In this document: piece by piece, positions 30,063 to 40,672 of the stretch
Layout: each line of letters starts with the position of its first letter
How positions within the stretch are numbered: the first letter of the stretch is position 1
Origin: Condylostoma magnum
Taxonomy: Eukaryota > Ciliophora > Heterotrichea > Heterotrichida > Condylostomatidae
DNA length: 43,809 bases
Direction of reading: 5' to 3'
Assembly (NCBI GenBank): GCA_920105805.1
Contig: CAKKTI010000156.1
Location: 1-43,809 of the forward strand
Notes under the pieces: generated by a model
Told to the model about the DNA's origin: nothing
Seen by the model: only the letters and a program-made list of their open reading frames with translations
The model's database searches: none
Translations under genes and position numbers: made by a program

Positions 30063-31679
30063 TTAATGATTAATATTCAATGCGTTCAATATTTGGGACA
30101 TCTCTTCAGTTTTGAAAGTTATTTTATTTAGTACACTAAGTTTAATCTACCCTTCCTCAGTAAACTTAGCTTAATGAATTACTCCTTATATTGAAAACTA
30201 TTATGTCAATTTGTTAATATTGGACACAGTATGGTTTATAATCAACAGCGAATTTGGTAAATATGAATCTTGATTGATAAAGCCAAACAAAATATTGTAA
30301 GATAAGACATAATATTTTGTTTTTCACGACTTCTTTTTAATACTCAATCAGCACTTGCAAGTAGAAACAGGCAATACAGGTTGAGGAACAACTATAAAAT
30401 GCCTTCTTATGGATCTTATGCATATATCGTCATATATTTAACCAAGAAAATTATCAGGAAAGTCTTCTCCATCATGAATTCCAGCATTACTTTTAATAAA
30501 ATGCTCTTTTGTCATTCTTGCGGAGTTCTCATAAATATTGAAATCTAGCATAATAATCGAAAAAGCTAAATTTTGAATAGATTCTGCAGTTTGGAACGGA
30601 GTTTTGTATTGAAAATAAACTCTAGAAAATGATTTAATTATATGGTCGACTTTCTACCCTCCCTATGGAAGTCTAAATTTCTAAAGTAGCAGCTCAATTG
30701 CTCTTATTATGTCGAGATCTTTAAACTAGAATTGTCATACATATCAATAAGCAATTTCTCCATAAAACTCCTAATTGTTTCCAATGATCTCTCCAACACT
30801 TATAGGACTAAGGTTAGAATTTCAGAATAAAAACTCAGCAATTTTTACCGGATCAACCTAAAAGCATCCAAATGCAGCCATCAATATAACTCCTTTATAT
30901 GGATTTAAATTAAAGATTCTTTCGCATACACCCTAAATATCCTTATTCATTTACACTGGTAGCTATGACTAGAACTATTTGTTTAACACATCCCACTTTC
31001 CCTGCTCAAATTCCACTAAAGGGGTCATTGGCCTTCCAACCTCTGAGATTCTATGCTTCATAGCAAGATAGTATTTATGTCTTTAAGGCGTGGCAGTTTA
31101 TCTCTAAGTTTAACACTCTAATTCCACTTATCTTTCCCCCCAATATTTCTCAAAAATGTCTTAAGTTGTCTCATCTCCTGCTAAATCCCAAGAAGTTTCT
31201 CCTTAACGGTTTCCTATAGTAGCATCTGCTCCAAATTTTAGTAAAACGTAAACTATATGGGCTCTTGAGCAATAAGAAGCTACATGTAAGCAGGTTCATC
31301 CTGCGCAATCTGCTAGATTTGCCTGTCCTCCATTGTGAAGTAACTCTTCTACTATTTAAAGACTTCCTTATCTGCATGCTATGTGAAGGGCACTTGTCCT
31401 GTTTTCATCTACTGTGTTAGCAGAAGCCCCTTAATTTAGATATCAACGAACTGAGCTAACGTTTGTGCCTGCGCAGGCATACATTAGCTAATTTTCTGTG
31501 TCATCTAAGTATTTCATCGCATCGGGTACTAGTCTACCTTTAGGGATACCTATTTCCTTATGAATCGCAAATTCATCTCGATCTAATATACCAGCTGTAT
31601 AGCAGGATCCACAGAATACATTTCTAGCACATCTTCCTTCTCCTACTGTATGAATTGCTAGCTACGTTGCGTTTCCCAT
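30063..31679 (-). CDS. Ankyrin - Sec7 - PH protein (ArfGEF-like) lacking the glutamic finger
   Basis: 538 residues beginning MGNATQ (possible myristoylation). Ankyrin repeats at about 63-165 (TSALHIACRQGSLQIVEELL; TCLHVASYCSRAHIVYVLL). A Sec7 domain spans about 245-425: NPYKGVILMAAFGCF, ISVGEIIGNNQEF, FRLPQGGQKVDHIIKSF, SIIMLDFNIYE, RMTKEHFIKSNAGIHDGED and a PH domain at about 440-535. Sec7 domains load GTP on Arf using a glutamate in FRLPGEAQK; here the residues are Q-G-G, so Gly340 stands where Glu is expected and activity is doubtful. Stop TAA 30065-30063 follows about 28 codons without TAA/TAG. Ankyrin plus lipid anchor plus PH indicates membrane scaffolding around Arf. Confidence 0.87.
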
Positions 31680-31884
31680 TTTCTTATTAATTGTTGATAG
31701 AAATAAGGAATACATTTAGGAAATATTATAGATTACGCAAAGATTATACTATCTAATAAGTCTTATTAAAGCTACGAGTAATATTGTATTGATTTTTTAA
31801 ATCAGTATATAAGAACTAACTTATGTAGTAATTTGTCATCAAAATGTTTACAAAACTAATGATTAGAATATCAATTAAGAATAA
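31680..31884. promoter_or_regulatory. Divergent promoter gap
   Basis: 205 AT-rich bases between the ArfGEF start (leftward) and the preferred RING gene start (rightward). The RING frame stays open upstream of 31885 but with dense TAA/TAG, so I do not extend it. Confidence 0.4.
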
Positions 31885-32760
31885 ATGGGAGATGACATTA
31901 TTTTAACTGTAAGCATCTTCCATTATTCTAAAGTATTCATTTTATCAAATAACTTTATCAGGATTAAGCATTTATGCTTAGAAGTAGTTATGAAATTATT
32001 ACTCAATAAAACTTATGAGCATTGGATTACGCTGAATTAACTTTAATAAAAATTGTATAATCCATATTAAAATAATTGCATGTTGAAAATAAACAAATCC
32101 AAATAAAATATGCGAAGAGCTATGGCTGTATTTTTAATAATGTACTTTCTTCATTTAGCTGCTATAGTGATGCTTACAGGATTGTGGTGATAAGAATTTA
32201 GCTGTGACATATATCCATAATGTTTTTTAATAGGGTTCACAATATTAGCTGGTGGTTATAGACTATATGATTTTTACATGTATAGACTTACAATAAGCAA
32301 GTTTTACTGCTGCAGACTTATGTTATTTCTTTTCTCTTTTCCATGAGGTGTATATGGACTTGTTAGTTATTCTTAATCCATATAGAATTAATGTGTAACT
32401 TTTACTCAGACTCCAAATGATTTTATTAATTTTGTAATACTTTATGGCACAGTGTATTGCATATATATATTTTATAAAATTAGAAGACTCACATAAGCTT
32501 AAATCAACAGGGTAAGAGCCGCATAACAGCCTCTTGTTGATTAATAAAGTATTGCAGTTCCTTAAAGATAGATTAATTTCAGAGCAATGCGTACAAGAAG
32601 ACCTAATAAGGAAGAAATTTGTGCAATTTGTCTTGAATATGTTAATAATGGTACAATTGTAGAATTGCCAGGATGTCAGCATTAGTACCATATAAATTGC
32701 ATAGATAACTGGGCTAGGCAAAGGCCTACTTGTCCTCAATGCAATAGAGAAATTGAATAG
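31885..32760 (+). CDS. Multi-pass membrane RING-H2 E3 ubiquitin ligase-like protein
   Basis: 291 residues. About four hydrophobic segments: MAVFLIMYFLHLAAIVML, CFLIGFTILAGG, RLMLFLFSFPWGVYGLVSY and FINFVILYGTVYCIYIFY, then a cytosolic linker and a C-terminal RING-H2 finger at about 249-288: CAICLEYVNNGTIVELPGC, HQYHINCIDNW and TCPQC give C-x2-C, C-x-H-x2-H-x2-C and C-x2-C, all ligands present. Such proteins ubiquitinate membrane or cytosolic targets. The start is uncertain: ATG 31885 gives MGDDIILTV, while in-frame ATG 32110 begins right at the first strong membrane segment and gives 216 residues. TAG 32758-32760 follows about 25 codons without TAA/TAG and is followed by a second TAG at 32764. 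Confidence 0.82.
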
Positions 32761-32826
32761 ACTTAGTTAAATATTAAAAGTAAACTGATATTTATCAATA
32801 TGATTGCCGATTAAAACATAATTTTA

Positions 32827-35064
32827 CTAGGTAAGACCTCTCATTCTCTTTTGATCAATGAGATTTTCAACCTTTCTGACTAGTTCTTCACTTGTAATGA
32901 GTATTGAGTTTAATTGCCTCCTAAATTCTTCAACGCTTTTGCGTTACTTGCTTAGTCTATTTTCCTCAATTAAATTTTAAACACCTCTCATCAATTACTC
33001 TAATTTTTTATTTTTACTTTCCCAATTTACATTCCATTATCCTTTCATAATTCTTATGACTAATTATCTCCAATAGCTTAATAAATCAGGGTCATATTCA
33101 TAATCTACATAGTCATTTTTTATTGCAACTTATTCTTTTACTGCTCTTTTTCTTATTCTCGTTACGCTATCAGCAAATTACTAATTCTTGTTGCTTAGAT
33201 CTTCTATATGGTGATAAGGTAAAACAAGTAAAGATGTTTTCTTGGTAGCTATGATAGTATTTTGAGCAGGTATTTACTCAATAGTAGAAAAAACAAGAAC
33301 TGAGCTATTCTTTCCTAAGATTTTACAAGGAAATGCTTATCTTTAAGGTGATTCAATTAAAATGTTTAACTCGCCTTTAACTATGAATGCAATATTCTAT
33401 GCAATTGCTTTTCTTTTGATCAGCAATTAATTCTACTCTAAAGTCATCACATGCATTTTAAATGCTAAGTATGATAGTTCTTAACTGCTAATCATAGAGA
33501 AGTAAGGAATTGTTTTAAGTAAAAATATTTTGTATACATGGAACTCATCATCATAGTTAAATATGTGCTATAAGAGTTATTATTTAACTCCGGGATATGC
33601 TGTTAAAACTTCATTGAAATGTTCTCCACTTATAGTAGCTAATGTACAGTAATTCTTTGCTTTAGCAGTTGCAGTTCTTCTACTATTCATTAATAAAGCA
33701 ATTTCACCTAGGAACTATAAAGGATAAAGAGTTGTTGACTCAAGCTCAACTAATTGTTTATTTATTGTACAAATTTATATTTCTCCTCTTTGTATGAAGT
33801 AAATTTCATTCGACTGCTCATCTCTACTAATAATCGTATCTTCAGGGGATGCTAACCTAGTTGTTATCTTTTGTAGCATCAGTTCTATCATGTCTTGATA
33901 ATCACCAAAAATAGGACAATTTTATAGTATATCTCTATAAAGATATATTTTAACCTCTTATTGAATGCTAGGAGATAGCAACTTAAAAAATTTGTTCAAT
34001 TCTTTTTGCAAATCTCGACTATCATATGTATAGCAAATATATTCAATTACTTTATTCTAGACTTTTTTAGGAATTACAATATTTGTCATAGCTTAATTTG
34101 CAACATCTAACCTATTATGAAACTTAGCTGTTCTTTTATTCATCTTTTATACTAAAACAGTCATATGCCCAAATAGTGCTGCAGTTACTAGTGCTCCAAT
34201 AAGTAAGGCTATAGTAGAGTAAACTGTTTATCCCTCAGTATAAGGCAGAATATCATTCCCTAGTAGTAATAGAGTGGCATAATATAAAGAAACCGAGTAC
34301 TTCGTGCTGTACTGTCCCTCTTTATAAAATTCATGCTTTTATCCTGAGTATTTCGGAGGTTACCATTTTTCATCTTAATTTACAATCATATGTCAAAAGC
34401 ATCCTACAATATGAATAAATAAGAATAAGTTAAAAATTATTAGCATAATCCTGAGACTTTGCTTAAAATCAGTTTTAAATCTTAGATAAGTTATTATTCT
34501 TCTGAGTCTTAAAAGCCTAATCATTTTCAGAATCTAAAATAACTCTAAATTTTTATCCATTTCCACAGGAATTATAACGGGAATTAGTTCAAATGGCAAG
34601 GAAGCAAATAGGTCTATTATAAAACTTCCATTAAAAATATAGTGCTTTGCTATTTACTTAAAATCAAATACTTCTTCTCCATCTCTGTCAATAAAAGTAC
34701 AACGGAAGTTTATTATAATATCTAAAGCAAATAAAGCATCAACTGTGTATTCCCAAATTTAAAATATTAAAACATCTTCTTCTATATTAAAGCAGACAGT
34801 GTAGGGAATGGAAATGGAGTTATAGAGAGCTAACAGTATCACGAGTAAATCTCACCTGATTCTTCAAATATTGCTGCTTCTAATAATGCATTTTGATACT
34901 TTGCTTTCGTAGAAACTTTATGTTGCTTTTGAGTCGACTACTGGCATTGGACTTGGAATTTCTTGCAGTTACTCTTCAATCTACTCATTGTTTCCTAGTG
35001 TTAGAGGGTAAAACGAGTCTTCTATAGGCTATGGTTCAGGCTCTGGAAAAACCCTTTACTACAT
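32827..35064 (-). CDS. Cyclic-nucleotide-gated/KCNH-type ion channel 2
   Basis: 745 residues, paralogue of the channel at 8428. Six membrane segments at about 75-310: WDLLVILLALYNSI (S1), FALDIIINFRCTF, an S4 with IRLLRLRRIITYL, S5 ending HIVGCFWHMIV where TGA encodes the conserved Trp, and S6 TIALLIGALVTAALFGHM. The pore loop reads LLLLGNDILP (G269-P274), again not TxGYGD. The C-linker and first binding domain contain LGEIALLMNSRRTATA, a good phosphate-binding cassette; a second, weaker cyclic-nucleotide-binding fold follows (IAFIVKGELNILIE). The C-terminus is a coiled coil (SVEEFRRQLNSILITSEEL). The end is TAG TAA at 32829-32824 after about 38 codons without TAA/TAG. Presumably a plasma or ciliary membrane cation channel regulated by cyclic nucleotide. 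Confidence 0.88.
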
Positions 35065-35195
35065 TTTTATTTGATTTAATTTGCTGCTTGTATGGAATTG
35101 GTTTTAAGATAAAAGATTATTGATCTATGATAAAATCAAAGTTGTTGTGTTTAAGATTATATTAGTGTTTTAAGTTCTGTATATTTATAATTAAT
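35065..35195. promoter_or_regulatory. Divergent promoter gap
   Basis: 131 AT-rich bases between the channel 2 start (leftward) and the Cys-rich gene start (rightward). No motif recognised. Confidence 0.45.
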
Positions 35196-38132
35196 ATGGA
35201 GTGGAAATTTTTATCTATAAAATCAAATTTTGGGCTTTTATGAATTAAGCCTGCTTTAAAGATAAGTCCTAGATATCTTTACACTTTTATTCAATATATT
35301 ATAAATTGTAAGTGGAATAGAATATAATGCTCAGCGGGAAATATTTATCATAGCATTAATAATGCCTAATTGAATACTCTATATAGAACTTCAAATTTGA
35401 GTTAATTTTTCGGAGTATTATCAGGCATAGTTGGATAAACAAGAGAATAATTTACAGCTTTTTAAAATAGATTGCAAAATAATTTTTAACTTTACGAATT
35501 AAACTTCGAAATTAGCGATAACAAAGATCAAGCATTATAAAACTTTAAATAAAGTGGAAAATCTTATGTTTCTATTTATCAACTTGAAAAAGGTAAGCAT
35601 TATATGATTATTGATATAAGAGACTTTGCCAATATAAATTTAAGCAGTTAGAATAAATTAAAATAACCTAGAAATACATATTTATTAAGTAGATCAAAGA
35701 ATTTGAAAGAGTAATAAAATAAAAAATTATAACAAGAAAAGAATATAAGAAAATAAGAGAGTTAACCCTTTGATTAATAAAATTATTTCAATAATGATGC
35801 TGAATCTAGCGAAAGTGATGCACCTTAATAAATTATTCCCCAAATAACAAATTATTAACTAAATGAATAAAAATAGTTAAATGCTTAATATGTAGACTCA
35901 TTTGATTTAAGCAAAATTAAGCTTAAGATTCCAATAGATTTATCAAGTCAATAAACTAACCATAAAACATCATCGTATAGCTAAAATTTTAGATAGCCAA
36001 ATAAATAAGATGAAGAAAATAAAATAAATGAAACAGACTTATATAGCTAAATAAATGAAAGATTGTCTCCATATAGTATTGAGTAAGATTAACATATTAA
36101 ATAAGATGAAGAAAAGAAAATAAACGAAACAGACTTATATAGCTAAGATTAAATTAATACAAGATTACCTCCATATAGTACTGAGTAAGATTAACTTATT
36201 TAATAAGTAAATAGCTAAGATTAAATTAATACAATATTGCCTCCATATAGTACTGAGTAAGATTAACATATTTAATAAGTAAATAGCTAAGATTAAATTA
36301 ATACAAGATTACCTCCATATAGTACTGAGTAAGATTAACTTATTTAATAAGTAAATAGCTAAGATTAAATTAATACAAGATTGCCTCCATATAGTACTGA
36401 AAGTTAGCAAATCAATCAAAACTAGCATGCATAGAAACTTAATAGATCAAATCATGAATATATAGCTTAAATTTATGATAATAAATGGTAATTTAATAAA
36501 AGAGAGCATTTTGATATTTCTAAAGCTTAATTTATTGAACCTCCGTTTGATATGAAAATACCAAATACTTCAGAATGCTAAAATTAAAATATGAATATAA
36601 CAACAATGCAAAATTTCATTTATGGCTTAAAGAACACAATGGATAATAGTATTAAGGAAATCTATTTGCCTAATAAAGAAAATATGCAAATAGTCCTATA
36701 AAATTTATCTTAATCCGGCTTTGATATTCTAAATCTTAATTATTTAGTAAGCCAATCCTAAAATTCCCCATTTGATATTCCATGTTAACATTCAAAATAG
36801 TAACAGATTAAATTCAAAGGTTGCTAATTTGACCATTGCTCTTAATGTTTATTTGAGAGAGTTAACTTTCTTGCTTAAGGAAATTTTGATAATGAATACC
36901 TATACTAAATTAAAATAACTTGCAAACATTCTTAATTAATCCCATACAGAATAGCCTAAAAATGCTATGAATTAACACTAGGATTGCCTTATGATACACC
37001 AATTAAATTACCAACAAATTGAATAAAATAACAAAATGAAAGATGCTCAAATTGCTAATTAAGCACTTAAAATAATACATTATGATTAGCCGATAGATGT
37101 AGTTTTTGTACCATTTGTAGGCTATATAAGTTTTAAACAGTAAATAGATTGAAATGCTAAGATTGTAATAAAAACTACTCTGAGTAGGATATAATGCTTT
37201 TAAAGAGTAGCTTATCATATTATAGAGCAATTTAACATGCCAAATTATTATGCGGCCATAAAAGCTGGGCTGTATTTTAGTGCACTAATTGTAAAGACTT
37301 TAATACTTGCATTGATTGTGTTGAAATCTATAATAGAGTATGCTTGCAATGTAATACACCCCTCATAGCAATAACTTAGGTAAATTAATAATATGTTTGT
37401 TATCTTGTAGTGATGTTTATGCATCAAATAGTTATCATATTTGAGCAAGTTGATTAAATGATTATCATGCTTTATATAAGCTCAATTCTAAGTTTTAATA
37501 TTCTTAGTATGATAAATATAATCCTCTTGTTAAAATAAACCTTTATCCATTTTCTAATTTTAATGAAGCCTTAATATAATCAACTAGTAAGTGAGAATAA
37601 CTTTTACAGAAACACAATAGAAACTTTAAAAACAGCTCTTAATGATATACAACTAGATAAGTAGATTCCTTATTAAACCGATCCTTTGTAATCCCCTACA
37701 GCTAGAATATCTGATAGTCCGTTAATAGAATTAACCAACAAATTTGACCGTTTAGACAGCACACAAACATCTAATGAAGTAAAAATATGCAATACAAGAC
37801 TAGGAAGTCCAGTGAAATTGAGTTATTAACAGGATGTATAAAGAAATTAAAGAAGAGTTAAAAGATCATTACGGTAAGAGCTTTCAAGGCTTAGAAGATC
37901 TATTGATAAGGTTTATACAACATTAGAAAAGAGTAATGACTATTTCAAAATAATAGTATAGCCGGAGTAATAGAAATAAAGGCGATAAAGACGAAGATAA
38001 ATTCCTAAATTAAGATGCCATTCAATAGCAACTCCCTAAGAAATCAAAAGTGAGCCGCTCTGCAGTATATGTGTAGTATTAGCAGACAAAGGATATGGTA
38101 AAAGTTATTGTCCAAAGCATCAAAATAACTAG
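35196..38132 (+). CDS. Repeat-containing, Cys-rich zinc-binding protein (RBR-like?), spliced
   Basis: About 960 residues. The first 170 residues form an unrecognised globular region (GVLSGIVGQTREQFTAFQ; SIYQLEKGKHYMII). Next is a Gln/Asn-rich linker with a 24-residue tandem repeat. A Cys-rich region at about 550-720 has paired cysteines (CQFDHCSQC, CSNC, CSFCTIC, CQDC, CGHKSW, CTNC, CIDC, CLQC) recalling RING-between-RING ligases, but the ligand spacing is irregular. The tail is coiled and basic and ends with a C-x2-C...C-x2-H knuckle (CSIC, CPKH). The reading phase changes twice, so two short introns are needed; candidates are 37351-37379 (29 bases) and 37591-37609 (19 bases, ending TTTTACAG). 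TAG 38130-38132 follows about 30 codons free of TAA/TAG and overlaps the convergent methyltransferase stop in CTAG. A zinc-dependent ubiquitin role is inference. Confidence 0.6.
36141..36400 (+). repeat. 72-base in-frame tandem repeat, about 3.6 copies
   Basis: Copies begin at 36141, 36213, 36285 and 36357; the last breaks off after about 44 bases. Each encodes 24 residues of the type SQDQINTRLPPYSTEQDQ followed by LIQQVN, with 6-7 Gln per unit, mostly TAA or TAG. A longer relative of the unit occurs just upstream (about 36000-36140). Copies differ at only a few bases, so the expansion is recent. Confidence 0.93.
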
Positions 38133-39259
38133 CTTTTCTTTAACTCGTAAATATTGATAGTACTATCGTCTTTTAGTTGTTTTAATGGGTTATTACTATC
38201 CATTGTTATAGGGAAATCATTAGACACTATAGAATTTATGTGAAACCCGAACTCATTGCAAAGTTCTTCTATTCTATTTTATTTCTATAAGCCAATTCTA
38301 AATCCTAGGTCACTGTAAATCAGAGCAAAAGTTCCATTATGCTTCAATAACTTTTTAGCATTTTTGAAAGCCCCAATTAGTAATTCCTCATTTTTATCAT
38401 AATTTCCTTGATCTAATATAGTAGAAGATTAAGCATTTAATCAAGGAGGATTGCAAACAATGAAATCAAATTCAGTATTCAAATCTATTTCTAATCTAGC
38501 ATCTTCCTAAACTGTGAAAATATCTAAATTCATTTTGTGAGCATTAAGTTGTGTACAGCGTACTGCATAAGGATTAATATCAATGGAAGTAACATTCATT
38601 CCTTACCTAGCTAAAATAAATGATAACACTCCACTACCACATCCGATATCTAATGCATTTCCATTTAAAGTTTACCCTTAAACAAATTCACTGAATAAGT
38701 CAATATAATTTTAACTTGTAGGTGGTCATACGCCATAAAGAGGATATATCTTACTATTCTCCAAAGCATTTATCTTTATCCCCTTTTAATACCATTAATC
38801 TGCTGAAATAACTCCTTATCATATTCTTAGAGGCATGAATAGCATCCCTTCTTAAGTTCGCAACTAACTCATAGCATCTTAATGAATCAAAGGTTGAATA
38901 AAATTCTTAATAACCATTAAGTTGCTTTCATTGATTCCTGCTCCAAATCTCATGTCAAAATGAGCCTAGTTTAATTTAAATCTTCTGTATGAATGAAAAA
39001 CTTGCAATGGAGATTATCCTGGCTTTAGCTTTAACTTGATTTTGCTTAATCTTCTTTAAAAGCTCTAGTAAATACCCATAATCTTTTTGTACTATGCTGT
39101 ATGCCACACTAATTCAATCGTATTTTCCTTCTTCATTCTTTTTCATAGCACATCTACTTTTAAATTATCTTAGACTGCATTTAATTGTAAACTATTCAGA
39201 TCCTGGTTTTTATACACCCTTCTAATAAAAGCTAGATCGCCTATGAAAGTTTTAATCAT
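38129..39259 (-). CDS. Class I SAM-dependent methyltransferase (NPPW type)
   Basis: 376 residues. The C-terminal half is a Rossmann methyltransferase: ALDIGCGSGVLSFILA (SAM loop, 203-217), TSIDINPYAVRCTQLNA with the acidic ribose ligand, EDARLE, and FDFIVCNPPWLN (NPPW at 270-273), a motif typical of enzymes that methylate Gln, or exocyclic nitrogens of adenine or guanine. The N-terminal half (about 1-195) is less conserved and includes FHSYRRFKLNQAHFDMRFG and LYGVWPPTSQNYIDL. The substrate is unknown; rRNA, tRNA or protein methylation are all possible. Stop TAG 38131-38129 follows about 45 codons without TAA/TAG. The start is 30 bases below the stop of the amino acid transporter gene on the same strand. 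Confidence 0.82.
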
Positions 39260-39289
39260 ATTTATGAATAACAAAATTAATCAAATCTA

Positions 39290-40621
39290 TTAACTAGTTT
39301 TAATCCCTATAATATCTACCACTATTGTGTTTCCAACGCATGCGAATCCAATGAGTGCCATGATTATTCCTATTCCCATTAAAAATACATTGAATGCATC
39401 ATGAGGCTTCAGCTTCCAGTACAAAATCGCAGGTAAAAGGAAGGCAAGTGGGCATACAAGTAATCCTCCTAACATTTTAAAGTAGAAAACAGCATCGGGC
39501 ATAACAGTAGCAACAAAGGCGGTTAATACCAAGCAACCAATTGTTATCATGTAGTATCTTAACCTATTGCTAAAATCGTGCTTTCCAGTTATAAAGAACT
39601 CAATGCTCTTCCTCAAAGGGTTCAAATTCAAAGGAATAGCCATGTTAAGATATATGCATACCATAGCTCGCCCTACAACCATTGGCCAGTCATTATACTT
39701 GCTTATATTATTCAAAGTAGGCCTGAAAATAATCAAAGAAGGGATATCATGTACATATGATAAATAGCCTAGCACACCAATTGCGCAGTATAGTAAAGCA
39801 AGCATGGTAGTTCCTCTTAGAAGTACCTTTTTAACCCTTCTAACTGATCTGTATTAAAGCTCTCCATAAATAATAGGTATGTTTTAAATCCCATCATAAG
39901 CAAACACAGCAATTCCTACAGCGTCAAAGAATGACCAGTCTATTTTAAACCATTGTATCTAGGTTTCAATTTCAGGATTACTAGCTACATACTCTGGAGT
40001 TTAAATAGCCACCAAAATTGAAACATAAAGCATTCCAACAACTGACATCATTGCTCCATATCTCAATGCAGTTATTTCCTCAGGTATGCATAAAGGAAAC
40101 CAGAGGAATACCACTAGAACAATGACCACAATTATTCTAGTCATTTCACTAGCTTCGTTACCTATTCCAAAAGAAAACAGAATACTTACAACGATTTAAC
40201 TAACAAGCACCATATAAGCACAAATTGCACCAAAACATAAAAGAATGATAGAAATTTCAGTAAATCTACGGCCTGGCTCTTTATACACTTTTTATACAAG
40301 GGCATCATAGTCATAAATTTCTAAATGATCGCAACAGTCGCAGAGAACCCAGTAGAAAATAGTAAAGATTAAAGCTCCAGCAATAAGCATGATTATTCCT
40401 AATCCCAGTCCACATAGATGCATTGCGTAAGGAATTGAGAGAACACCCGCTCCTATGATTGAAGAGCAGTATGTAAAAATTGCAGCTCTGAGAGAACCTA
40501 CTTCCATTGGGGCGAAGGTTCTTTTGCAGCAATTCTTCTTAAGTCTTGGATTACTGGGAGATTTAGAAGGGGAAGGCAATAGGCGCCTGGCCATTGACTT
40601 GTCAGATAAATCCCTTTCCAT
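39290..40621 (-). CDS. Amino acid/auxin permease family (SLC38/SLC36-like) transporter
   Basis: 443 residues, normal length for the family. After a basic cytosolic N-terminus, EVGSLRAAIFTYCSSIIGAG then VLSIPYAM is the signature first membrane segment; about ten more hydrophobic segments follow, including IIMLIAGALIFTIFYWVL, ISIILLCFGAICAYMVLV, AVGIAVFAYDGIQNIPIIY and LGGLLVCPLAFLLPAILYW. These proteins carry neutral amino acids with Na+ or H+ across plasma, vacuolar or lysosomal membranes. Few Gln codons and almost no TAA/TAG in the last 170 codons before TAA 39292-39290. It is divergent from the dynein-like gene with a 51-base gap. Confidence 0.9.
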
Positions 40622-40672
40622 TTTTGATTATATTGGCTATTTCAAAGCTAAAAAAATCTATTTATACTAATA
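40622..40672. promoter_or_regulatory. 51-base divergent gap
   Basis: Between the transporter ATG (leftward) and the first candidate ATG of the dynein-like gene (rightward). The boundary is uncertain because the dynein-like 5' end is unresolved. Confidence 0.35.

Noticed and set aside
32323-32739. 138-codon standard-code open frame on the minus strand
   Set aside because: Antisense to the RING-H2 gene, whose zinc ligands are all in place on the plus strand.
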